Assembly (NCBI GenBank): GCA_903772945.1
Contig: CAICTM010000260.1
Span: forward strand, 1-64,000
DNA from: Seminavis robusta
Taxonomy: Eukaryota > Bacillariophyta > Bacillariophyceae > Naviculales > Naviculaceae
DNA length: 64,000 nt
Direction of reading: 5' to 3'
A program made the translations under genes and the position numbers. Of this stretch, positions 23,745 through 34,500 are shown one piece after another (the first letter of the stretch is position 1; each line of letters opens with the position of its first letter). The notes below the pieces were generated by a model that saw only the letters and a program-made list of their open reading frames with translations, was not told the origin of the DNA and searched no databases.

Positions 23745-26700
23745 TTGAATGCTGATGACAAAACCACTCAGCGAGTTGGTTCATTCTATGTGAAGGCGAT
23801 GGCGTCATGGGTTCCGCATAGACTGATAAAGAACCATGTGCCCAAGTGTCCCAACTGTAAAACCAGCCGATATGTGGATGTCAACAAAGTCCGCTGGATG
23901 AATGCCCCAAAAACTCTGTTTTGCATGGAACGACACATGTACTTGGACACATATCTTTATCCATGCACTGGTTGTGCCAGTAGATTCGCAGGTTACCACC
24001 CAGTTTCCATGCAGCTGGATGCGGACATCTACCATGGGTTCTTCAACTTCTATCTTGGCCCTACGTACGCTGTTGATGAACAGCTTCACCGGTACATTGT
24101 CCTGAGCTCCGCGGAACAATCAACAGCAGTCATTGCACGCACACTGAAGAGCTTGGCTTATGAAGCCTACTACTCAGATTACCACTTGTACCTTTCCGCT
24201 GTCGGGGTAAAGAAAATCAAGAAGCCCAGGATCAACAAAGCTTTTACAGCTCCGGTAATAGAAGATGATGTCTATGCCCGTCTTGTTAGGCGAAAAAGGG
24301 AGCGGCAACATGAAGTGGTGAAGGTGAAGCTTGATTTCCAAAGTGCCCAGTCAAGAGCAAGTAGAGACATTGAGTTGAAGAGTCTTCTAAACGACAAAGG
24401 CAACCACAACGTCCATGGTGCACGGAACATACTGCAGGACTTGGACCGGCCAAGATCAACAGTCTCATTATCGCTGGAATTACTACGGCAAAAGAGCTAG
24501 GGAAAGCCAAGACTGGGTGGTACCCGCACATCAACAAGACAAAATTTATTAGGTGGCAGTTGCTAGTACAGAGTTACTATGAGAAGCTAGAAAACCACGC
24601 CAAAGACAGGAAGGCAAAATTGACAGCAGCCGAACTGGAACTGCAGGACGCCCAGGCACAGCTGGACCAGCATGATAAACCACCAGATCCACCAGAAGAA
24701 CCACCAGAGAATGCCACGGACAATGCAGAAGAATGGCGACCACCGCTGTTTTCGAAATTCAATGACAAGGAGGGGTATAATGGGCGAATCCTTTCCAAAT
24801 ATGGCATTGACAGCATAGTCGCCACAGTCTTCAACCAAAGGAAATCGCTCATACAGAGCAAGATGCAGGGAATTGTTGTAAATGCACTCAAAATTGATTT
24901 CAATTACAAGCTGGCCAAGAAGATCAGAGTGTGGACCAAGCAAGGACAAAGCTTCTCTCCATACAAGTGCATTGTCACCATTCAAAATGAAGATGGATTG
25001 ACAATTTTCTGGAAGGCTTTGAAGCATTCCGAATCCTTCTCAGAGATCAAGGTCGACCTTGAGAGACTGAAAACAAGGCTGGACCGCAATTATCTCAATG
25101 CGAGGAAGACGGCGGTGGCAAAAAAGCGAAAGGAGAATGATGACAATGGTGTCATAGAGCCAATTCCCGATCCGGTTATGCAAGACAGTGTGAAGGTGGT
25201 GTACCTTGATAACTGCTGCAATGTCAAGAATGTCATCAAGTCAATCTTTGGGGCAGCGATCCTAATCAAACTTGACATTTTCCACTGGCTCCGACGATGG
25301 AATGATTGTATGCACGAGCCCTCTTCCCTCCACGCTGGTGTTGTCAGAGCTTTCTTTAGCAGCGCTTGCTTCACAGTGGAAACTGAAGAGTATGAAGCGG
25401 CCAAGGAGAGAGTTAAGGAAAAGCTGGCCAAGAAGAAGGAGGGGCGTGAACCAACCGTCAAGGAGATCAGGAAGGAAGCCCGCAGCCGCATTCCAGAACC
25501 AGGCTTGTTGAGGAAGAACGTTGAAGCGGTGTACCGGTATTTCCAAGCCAAAGATGTTCAAACAGACATCGAGATATCTCTTCGAGCGCCTGATGATACC
25601 ACACCAATGCCAAAGCGATTTTTAAAGCCTGCTAACAAAATCCGTGATGTTGTTATTGAGCAATTCAAACACATCGATAGGGGCTGCCTGTCGGATCCTC
25701 CAATCGAAGTCCTGAATATTTGGCGCCAACACCCAACCAGCGGCATTGTCTTTGTTGCAAGAGGAACTAACACAAATGAGCGAGACAACCTTGATCTCGC
25801 TCATACCATTCTGACAGCCACACATATTGGTAAGTCTCCTTGAAGTTGCTCTTCGCAGATTTCCCATTTTACTAACATCGCGTTTTTGGCCACTAGGAAT
25901 TCACCGGGGCGATAGGCTGCTTTGGACTTTCTTCGAAGGAAGGAACCATCGCAAAGCCATTATCCGACTTGGCGAAGAAGACTATGGAACCCAGTTCACC
26001 GAAAAGTTGATCTTGCTCAATTCTTTTGCCAAGTCGGTTGGATTTAAAGATGAGGAGCTACCCTATCAAGGCCTTTCTGCACCAACCGCTGTAGAAGAAG
26101 AAGAGCAAATGGGATTCAGTTATGCTCTGGGACAAGATGTTCACAATGTGTCCACGAACAACGATACCGACTACACGGTGACCAATGACAGTGCGGATGA
26201 TCCAGTCATCGCCAGTTTTTTGAGTGATGTACTTGGCGAAGAAATGGATATTGAGGTTGCTGTTGAGGACAGCGAACTGGTTGAACCGACAGCAGAGGCA
26301 ATGCAAGGAATAGAAGATTTGATCGCTGAATTAGACAATGACGAAGAGTTTCAGCGACAAGACAAGGCGAACAAAGATTTAATCCAAGCTGAACTGGCGA
26401 AATTACTGCCAACCATCAGTAGTCGAGAGTCAAGAAAAGAGACCTTCCAGCGATTGACAAAACAGTCAGGCTGGTTTCCACTAAGGGTGCCAGATAGCAC
26501 ATCACCAGCAACTGATGTGGACAAAGAAGAGGCCACCCTTTTCGATCAACTTGCAAAAGACTACGACCGACATGTCAATGGTGGAGCCCGATCATATCAT
26601 CGCTTTGCTGAGAGGTGGAATGACGCGGTAACACAACGTTTTTCTGCTTGGAGCGAAGGGAGCGATGTGATACAGATTCGTCTCAAGAGTGTTCTTCAGT

Positions 26701-27275
26701 TACAACAATACCATGACAAGTTGCATGAATACCGGCGTCTACGTGCCAGTGCACCAGCCAATGAAGACGAAGACCGGCGCCGACTTCAACAAGCGTTTCG
26801 CGAGACACGACAACAGCTGCCAGCTATGCCGCCAAATCACCAGTGTGGGCCTGTCATGTATGCTAATAATGGAGGAACCATTCCATTTGGCAATCCAATG
26901 ACTGTCAACAACAGCATCGCTGTGCAGACTGTACAAGGCTACAACCACAACAACAACACTGCCCCTTATTTGATGCAAGCGGCAGCCCTTCCAGCGAATC
27001 CACCACCAAGACCAGTGCGCAAGCTATTTAGGACAAAGATGTATTGCATTGTTTGTGGGTGGAAGAAGAAAGAACATGTTGGGGAGGAGCGACCTGGTGG
27101 AAGAGACAAGAAGGGCGCCAGCAAATGTGGAAGGCAGTATTATGGGAACTGCTTCATGATGAAAAGCGAACATGACAAGAGAGGTGTTGCTGGTATGGGT
27201 CCTGAGTGCACTCGCCTCTTGAAAGCAACAGAGCATGCAACCACAATGTTAAAAACTGGTGGGTGTACAAAGTAA
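23745..27275 (+). pseudogene. DUF6729/DDE transposase-like gene, one intron, one frameshift
   Basis: The first frame (23745-24500) has CPNC, later CTGC and a Cys-rich segment followed by an aromatic stretch, the layout of the DUF6729 domain found in eukaryotic transposon proteins. Near 24440-24460 the frame shifts and continues as KINSLIIAGITTAKELGKAK into 24560-25829. That part has IDFNYKLAKKI, VVYLDNCCNV and KLDIFHWLRRW, which look like a DDE catalytic core. A 67-nt intron (25830-25896, GTAAGT...CACTAG) joins THI to GIHRGDRLL. The last exon ends with a Cys/His cluster (YCIVCGW ... CGRQYYGNC ... GPEC) and TAA at 27275. No in-frame ATG precedes the first domain, so the 5' end is lost or in an unseen exon. 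No terminal inverted repeats were identified. Confidence 0.65.
25830..25896 (+). other. intron in the transposase-like gene
   Basis: GTAAGT donor at 25830 and CACTAG acceptor ending at 25896. Splicing keeps the frame through a split Gly codon (G|GA). Without splicing the first frame stops at 25841-25843. Confidence 0.85.
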
Positions 27276-27362
27276 GTTTGACTACTGTTGTTACTGTTTT
27301 CACTACTGGTTGACTACTTGGATATCAAACACCAACAAATTCTTTTCTTTCTTTCTCCAATC

Positions 27363-27989
27363 TCAATCCTCAGAGCTAGTAATGGAGTCAGGTCCATCCA
27401 TGTTGGGAGGGTAAGGAACAATTCCCCTTGTCTGGATGTAAGTAATGATGTCTCTAACAAAGTCCTCACTCATCAGTGTCATTACCCTGAAGGAGACTTT
27501 GATGATTGGGTATGTCCTGTCAAACCAGTCAGACCAGTAAGTCATCACAGCATCATGATCAACAGAGTCAATCTCATAAGTACCATGTGCCTTGTCTCTA
27601 ACTCTCCAGTAAATGCACAACTTGTACATCCTCTCCTTGCTTGTAGGTTGGTCCTCTTCAACCATGGTAGCCAATATGTCAAGAACAACACTGTACCATC
27701 CAATGCTGTGATAGTATCCCCAAGACTCCATGCTGTCAAGAATGCAACTCATATCAGGAGTCATGGGCTTGGCACTTCCACTCATGATGACTTGTTCCAA
27801 GCTGGGAGTGTCAAAGCTACTTACTGCCAAACATTTCAAGGACCTGAAACTGGGATGATAGACCTCTCCTGACTCCAGCAAAACATACTTACATTCAAAG
27901 CTATGCCTGGTAGCCCTTAACTCATTGTAGGGATAGAAACTCTTATCTAGCAACCACTTTGAAAAGACTTGACTAGCATTGATCCTCAT
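27363..27989 (-). CDS. orphan protein, 208 aa
   Basis: A continuous frame with balanced, protein-like composition, rich in Tyr, Trp and Met, without repeats, signal peptide or membrane segment. I recognise no domain. It is convergent with the transposase-like gene and ends 88 bp from its stop, so it may belong to the same mobile unit or be captured host sequence. An opposite-strand frame (27288-27872) is the weaker alternative. Confidence 0.45.
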   Translation of the reverse strand: MRINASQVFSKWLLDKSFYPYNELRATRHSFECKYVLLESGEVYHPSFRSLKCLAVSSFDTPSLEQVIMSGSAKPMTPDMSCILDSMESWGYYHSIGWYSVVLDILATMVEEDQPTSKERMYKLCIYWRVRDKAHGTYEIDSVDHDAVMTYWSDWFDRTYPIIKVSFRVMTLMSEDFVRDIITYIQTRGIVPYPPNMDGPDSITSSED

Positions 27990-28715
27990 AGTTTTGTAGT
28001 TGTAGTGACAGATTCAACTGTTGGCTTCCAATGATGCGATCTTCCACGGAGACCAAAATGTGAGGTCGTTCGTCTAGAGGGTACGATGCACCTCCCTGGT
28101 CATGGTGCGTTAAGTCTTCGATATTCTTTCTGGTGTCTTAACAGGACTAAACTTTTCAAATAATCACTACTCTGGGATAATGTATCGAAAATGGAGCCTA
28201 GAATGACTAGTCTTGTATCGAAATTTGTACTGAAGAAAGTTGAAACCCCACTTCTTTCGCATCCCAGGTACCCATGCCCGTGGCGCCATTGGTTTTCTTC
28301 AACGGCGAATTTCAATCTTCAATTCATTCGAACACTTCGAACAGGATTCGAATTGATTCGACTCGATTCGATTCGATTCATCATTCGCTCCAGTTCGGCA
28401 ACCGCTTCGATCTTCTAGCCTCACCATTTTGCACCAAACGACTGCACCAGTTAGCAAAGGCGTGCTTTTCGACAACACCACCTTCCACCACTTAGCCAAG
28501 AAGACTTGGTTGTCCGACTACGGTACCAACTATCTCGCTAGTCGAGGCCGTGCATTGACCTGAAAATCTTGTCGAAGGAGGGAAGTCGAGTCGAGTTTAC
28601 TAGTAGTTCCTTTTTGTTTTAAAATAAGCGTGTCATTGGTTGTCCTTGGATTTCGATCGAGTCGAGTCGAGCCGAAAAAGTGCACCAGCACCAATAATCT
28701 ATCTCTACCATCATC
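27990..28715. other. intergenic; probable promoter of the tepsin-like gene
   Basis: No gene seen. It contains clusters of GATTCGA (28340-28385) and GTCGAGTCGAG (28585-28675) directly before the start at 28716, a pattern repeated near other genes in the window. Confidence 0.5.
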
Positions 28716-31132
28716 ATGGATCGCCAGTTGTTGAATCGAGCGACGGATAGTTCCGATGCTCCAACTCCCGGATATCTGTACGTGGACATTGCCAAGAATG
28801 CCGCTTCATCACCCGTCGCCTGTCAGGAAATTGCCACTTTTTTGACGCGCAAATTGGCCAACAAACAAAATGCGAATATCAAATGGAAGTGCCTCAAAGT
28901 CATTGCCAAAACTGCAGAATCTGTCAGTCGAGGACAATTCAAGCGTGCCGTGGTTCAAGATCAATCTGGTGTGGCAGCCATTCGATTGGCATCGAATTTT
29001 AGGGCACCACCCGATCCACTACGCGGCGATGAGCCCTCCAATCGGGTACGGATGGCCGCCAAGGAATGTCTCGATATTATCTATTCCGACACGCCCACAC
29101 AAGCCGAGCAGAGTCCCTATAATTCAGGGGGAGGAATGTCCAACACGTACGGTGCTCCACCTCACCAACAACCATCCTATGGAGGTGGAGGAGGTGGTGG
29201 AGGAATGCCGCCTCCTGGAACGGGTCGTCGTATGGAAGGCATTGGAAACCCAATGTTTTCGGATCCTCGGCTAGAGCCAGAGCCCAAAAGTAAAATGGAA
29301 GCCATGATGAAGGATGTTGGAGAGACTGTTGTGGGAATGATCAAAGACCCATTGGCTAGAGCTGCTGATGCACGAATTGCCAATGCACACGGGGAAATGC
29401 CACGTCCAGGTGGAATGCAGGGATTTGGTAGTCACAACAGTGGATCGGTAGGTTCTCTTCTTTTTTATATATGTATATAAAAATGTCGTGATCCTGGGAA
29501 ATGATCCTGCTATGTTGTGAATAATCACGATGAAATTGCCAGTCTCCTCACCTGTTTGTCATCTCCCGAATTCAAATATCCATTTGTTTTTCACAGTATG
29601 GACGTCCTACTCCGCCTGGTCAGAGTCAATTGGCTCATGCTACTGGTGGACAGTGGACCATGGCTTCTAACAGAGGACCCAATGCAGTAGGAAGTAGTAG
29701 CAATGCCAATGACGCATACTACAAGTCGCGTCAGCAAGGCAACAACGCATTCTCTTGGGCCAACAAAGATGCGCATGGTTCCCATGGAGGGGTTGGAGGT
29801 TCTTGGGCATCTCCTGCTCCAACATCACAACCCTCATATGCTGATCACCACTCGACTACCCCCTCAATCACCGTCAACTCTATCCCAGGATCTTCAGTCA
29901 ACCGAGGCAGTAGTGGCACTGCGGTTAGTGATGGCTCGTACGAAAAGAACTTGGTCATGGAATTGTGCCCACCAGGTGGCATGAAGCCCGTTCCTCCTCC
30001 CGACAAACTCTTGAATTTTGCCAAAGCAATCCCCAGTCTCAATGCTGATCAAATCAGTCCAGTCTTGTTGGATTGCTTGGAAGATGGACATCCTTGGATT
30101 ATGCGAGCCAAGGCACTTTGTGTTATGGAAACTTGCATTCAGGCAGGCTCTAGACCTGACAATACCAATCCCTATGCCAACTTCTTTTATACGTGCCGAG
30201 GAGAAATTGAGCCACTTGCATCTCATGCGCGGGCTGCTGTCAGGGACCCAGCTCGGAGGGTCCTCACGTTGTTGGGTGTGGAAGTGACAGCAGAAAAGCA
30301 GGCTGCGCCACCTGCTGCAGCCCCACCTGCTCCCCCCGCCGAACCTGTCAACCTACTGGATCTTAACGATTCACCCGCAGCAGCCCCGCCTGTGCCTCCG
30401 CCATCGGCAACCCCGCCGCCTCCAACTCAACCTGCTGTATCGGGTGCAGATATGTTTGGTGGAATGCAACTCAAAAGTGCCCCCGCTGTTGCAGCTGCTC
30501 AGGCGCCTGCACCTCCACCACCAGCACCAACCAGCGGAAATTTACTGGATGGGTTGAATTTGAACAATCCTCCTGCAGCGACCCCTGCTAAGCCTGCTGA
30601 GGTCATTGACATGTTTGGTTCCCTCTATGTAAAATCGAACGAGTTTGAGGAAGAGAAGAAGAGAGGATCTGAAGATTCAGATGACCTTGCTGCCGTCGCA
30701 TCATCTGGTTCTGCCTTTGGTTTTATCAATGCCAACGCTTCAAATCAAGCTGCTGGAGCCTCTCCAGCGCCAGTGGCACAACCAAACACTATGGAGTCTT
30801 TTGATCCTCTCTCCAACTTCTCACCCAACACGCAAACACAAATGTTGCAGGTTTCTCCGCAGCAGATGCAAGCACTGGCCTACCAGCAAATGATGATGCA
30901 GCAGCAGGCACTACAAATGCAGATGGCCATGGCAATGCAAGGTGGCGGCATGCCGCGCGCACCAATGCAGATGCAAATGATGCCTGGTGTAGCTCCAGGA
31001 GTGATGGGCCCGCATCCGGGGAATAATACCAGCACGGGATTCTCATTTCTGGACAAACCTGCGGCAAAGAAGGAAGACAAAATGTTTGATTTTGTCCAAG
31101 ACGCCATCAAAACAGAAAAAACCCACCATTAG
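28716..31132 (+). CDS. tepsin-like AP-4 accessory protein (ENTH + VHS-like), 2 exons
   Basis: Exons 28716-29447 and 29597-31132 give 755 aa; the 149-nt GT-AG intron is phase 0. Residues 1-130 form an ENTH/VHS-type domain with the tepsin-like order LLNRAT ... PGYLY, FRAPPDPLRGD and VRMAAKECL. Residues about 360-470 (EKNLVMELCPPGG ... RVLTLLGVE) fit the second, VHS-like domain. The rest is Pro/Ala/Gln-rich linker. The tail carries MFGGMQL (530-536) and SAFGFIN (616-622), close to the LFxG[ML]x[LV] and S[AV]F[SA]FLN motifs that bind the beta and epsilon ear domains of AP-4 in animal tepsin. A second SAF-like site, TGFSFLD (724-730), and a weaker MFGSLYV (583-589) follow. The expected role is cargo sorting in AP-4 coats at the trans-Golgi network; plant MTV1 is the related vacuolar-sorting protein. 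Confidence 0.85.
29448..29596 (+). other. intron of the tepsin-like gene
   Basis: GTAGGT donor and TTTTTCACAG acceptor, 149 nt, phase 0. Read-through would stop after eight codons. Confidence 0.88.
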
Positions 31133-31559
31133 TATGATTGTGATAGACGAGTGTTATTTGGAGGTCTAGCTAGCCAGATAAAAAGAAATAGTTGTGCTGA
31201 CCACAAAAGGACTTGTGATTCTTCGCCCTTTAGAACCGTCAACTGTCGTGGAAGACGACACCGCTCAATGAGAGGGTACCGGTATCGTACGGTGGTAATT
31301 GGGCCATTGGAAACGACGAGATTATAGGCACAATAGGTTGCTGTTGCCAAAAAGCCCCCCAGTAACGAGCCCAAGCATTACGACGGCACACTGTTGAGAC
31401 ACACTGTGAGGCCTCGCCTTCCAGCACCAGCTGCAGCCGACCCGCCATGCGCACTACAAGTGCAAAGGCAAGACGATCGCACCGCGCAGATGTGAACACA
31501 CATATTGTCCGGAAGAACACACTACATTGTACGATCATCAATCTGTTTCCGGGGTCGTC
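31133..31559. other. convergent 3' intergenic region
   Basis: Lies between the stops of the tepsin-like gene (plus) and the RNA-ligase-like gene (minus). It contains a GGGTACCGGTATCG motif. No coding support. Confidence 0.6.
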
Positions 31560-34500
31560 TTATTGTTTCTTTTTCAACCAATCGGGCATTTGGTGAACGA
31601 TTCCATCACCCTTCAATGCTCCTGCTTCGACCGTGCCCTTCAAGATAGCGCGTGATGGTTGAAATCCCCAACAGCCAACAGAGGCATCATCCGGCCACTT
31701 GAAGTCGGTTTGCCACAATTTGTTGCTGTCTGCCGCACTGGCATTGTCTGCGTCATAGGCAATTGTGATATGAGGCGAATCCCTTTCCACGAGGTCTGGA
31801 GAAAACGACGTGACAGCCACCGCCACACTCATCAGGACCTTTTGCTTGTTGTCGACGATCCTGGTACTGTACTTGACTTCGCCCAACGTCAGTTCTTGAA
31901 CAGAACCATGGCGGCTCCACAAACTGGCCATTCTCTTCATATCTTCGACACAGGATGACCGTCTCACAAAAACCAGAGTCGAATGCGGATTGGGTGGACG
32001 GACGACGTTGGTAGGGATCATGATCCCTTGCTCCTTGGCGTGCTGCAGGAAGCCAACGTATATCTCACGTACAGCAGTGACGCTTTCGGTATCCAGCACT
32101 GTCCAAGCAAGCGCAGCGTCGGAATGAAATCTGTCATTTGCGCTTTGCTCATCTGCAATCTTGAATATTTCGTCGAGTGTTTTGCCTTCTGGGTTGTTTT
32201 CCGCGGATCGAAGGTTCCGAGCCATTTTCTCGACCTTTTTATGATCAACGTCGTGTAGGTTCTGGAGGAATCCAAGTGGAGTGGCTGTATCCAGTGTCAA
32301 GATCGTCACGGAAGCTCCTTTGGCAACGGCCATTCGGAGGTATGGCGCATACTCTCGTGCGGTGGTTGATGTATTCGAAACTACAAGACAACGGACGTTG
32401 CTGTCGTCTAGTGCCCCTCGAGCACGGTTTTGGGCATCCTCGTGCGCCGCCGAGATTAAATCAGGATGGTACGGACATGTTGCGCCAAAGTAGTCGTCTG
32501 CCTCAACAACGGGAGCTGAGGCAACGGGCTCCTGCCCGGTATCTCGCCATAAGCGTTGACATGCCTTTGCAACTGTACTCTTGCCAACGCCCGAAACCCC
32601 GCGGAGGATCAACACCTTCGAAGGAGAAGTGGAGGAGTGAACCATCGGGACAAGGCGACCAGTTACATCACCGAACTGAAGATCTATTGGCGATTGAGCA
32701 TCGAAAAGGTCCTGCAAAGTCGGAAAGGCCTGGCGCAGAGATGTCTCTGCTTGTTGGACCGCAGCATCAAGCCCGAGCCGATGTGACTTCACGTCGAGGT
32801 AGTCTTCCGCCCCCTTTTCCGCCACAAGACACGGCAGCGCCATCAACTCAGCATTGAACTCGCTGTGGGTGGTTTTGGATATCAAAATGCCAGAATCAGG
32901 AGTCTCCAAAATTATCATGTCTGGCTGGTCGTCTCGTTTACCCAGAACAACCTTCACGCGCGGATTGGAGCCCAGAAAGTTCGAGAATTTTTTCCTTATA
33001 GGCCCCAATATGTCCTCCTTCTTCTTCTTACCTTTCTTGTTCGCCTTTTTAGCCTCTTTTGTCATCTTGGGTGTTTCCCCTCCTGGAAAGACATGATTGA
33101 AGCCAACCACAATCTCTCCGTGAAAGCCAGTGGGGATATTTTCCCACACAAAGTTTTCTTTCTCAAGCCTTTTCACCATCTCCACGGGATCTGCAAAAAC
33201 CAAGGAATCATCCAAACCGTGGACCGCCATGAACTCAGCCAATTGAAAGGCCACGCCACACCGAGCCACAACGAATGGTCCATCCGTCGTGTCTCGCAAT
33301 ACATCGTCTTCCAATAGACCCAACATCTTGGCAGTTTTCAGATAGTCTCGGCCTGCATCGGACTCAGCCGGCAATAGGATATCCTTACTCATCATATCCA
33401 CTAGAGCGGCAGCCGTGGAATCCATCTGTATGGCACGTTCTTGCAACCACATGGCAAAATGGGTGTAGAACAATGCCGCAGCCGCAACCACATCGCTGGG
33501 CTTTTGGCCATGACAGAATTCTTTTGGATCGGGGTATGGCTGCGCAGCCAGATCACCAAACTTTTGTCGGCAAAACTTCAAAGCTCGCTGATGGAGAGTC
33601 TTGAATGTCGTCAAGTGCGCATCGTCACCGTTGCGTGTTCTCCGCAGGAATTCTCGAAACTGTCGATGCGTGATGTAGCTGGCCGTCTTGGCTTTGAAGA
33701 GTTGTCGAATTACTGGGTCGCCCTTTGTCTCGTCCTGGGCCATTTCATAACAGACGGCACCTTCTCCCGCCAAGCATTGATGGTTTTGATGTGGGGGATC
33801 AAACCACGCTCCCTTGGGGGCATCCTTGTAGAAGAAACGCCCTTTCATGAGCGCTTGTGTGGCCATCTCCAAGTGCCCCACCTTGACCAAAAGAGTCGGC
33901 TTGCAAGTTTGAGCAGGTGCTTGCATTGCTCCTCTCCACAGATCAAAGGTGAATTCCTGATCTACCTTGAAGACGAGACCGGAATGCTCCGTGTCGATGC
34001 TTCCCAATTCAGGCAGTTGGACCATACCAATGAAGGCCAAATGATCGACGGGACGACCATCTTTGCCATACTCGAGCACAATGTGTTTATTGTCGTTGAA
34101 TTCAAACAATAATAGGTATCCGCGCGACCACAGAGACAGAACCAAATCCTGGTTGATTCCATCCTTCCAAATCTCTCGGAAGCACTCAAAAATGTGAGGA
34201 GGAAACTGGCCGGTATCTACGAGTGACAGTTGGCTAAAGGTAGTCTTTTTGGAATGATCGTGGCTCATGACATCCGACAGGAGCCCAGCACACTCACAAA
34301 CTCCCTTGGAGTTGACAAACAACCATAGCTCTTTGGAAACAGGATCTGTGTAGCCGTAGACTCCTGCATTCTTGCCGTTTGCCTTCCAGGTGAAGATGTA
34401 GTGGGTTGGTTTCAGCTTTTCTGTGCCAGGAAAGCATTTTGCGGGTGGAGCATGAAGGTCAACAGCAGAGGAAGCGTCGTGGCTGGTGGTGGTTCCTTCT

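Noticed and set aside
27288-27872. 194-aa plus-strand frame after the transposase stop, reachable through the GTAAGT at 27272
   Set aside because: It is antisense to a more protein-like minus-strand frame and adds no recognisable domain; an extra exon is possible but unsupported.
28072-28130. TTCGTCTAGAGGGT resembling the start of a tRNA
   Set aside because: No GGTTCGA-type B box and no pairing acceptor stem.
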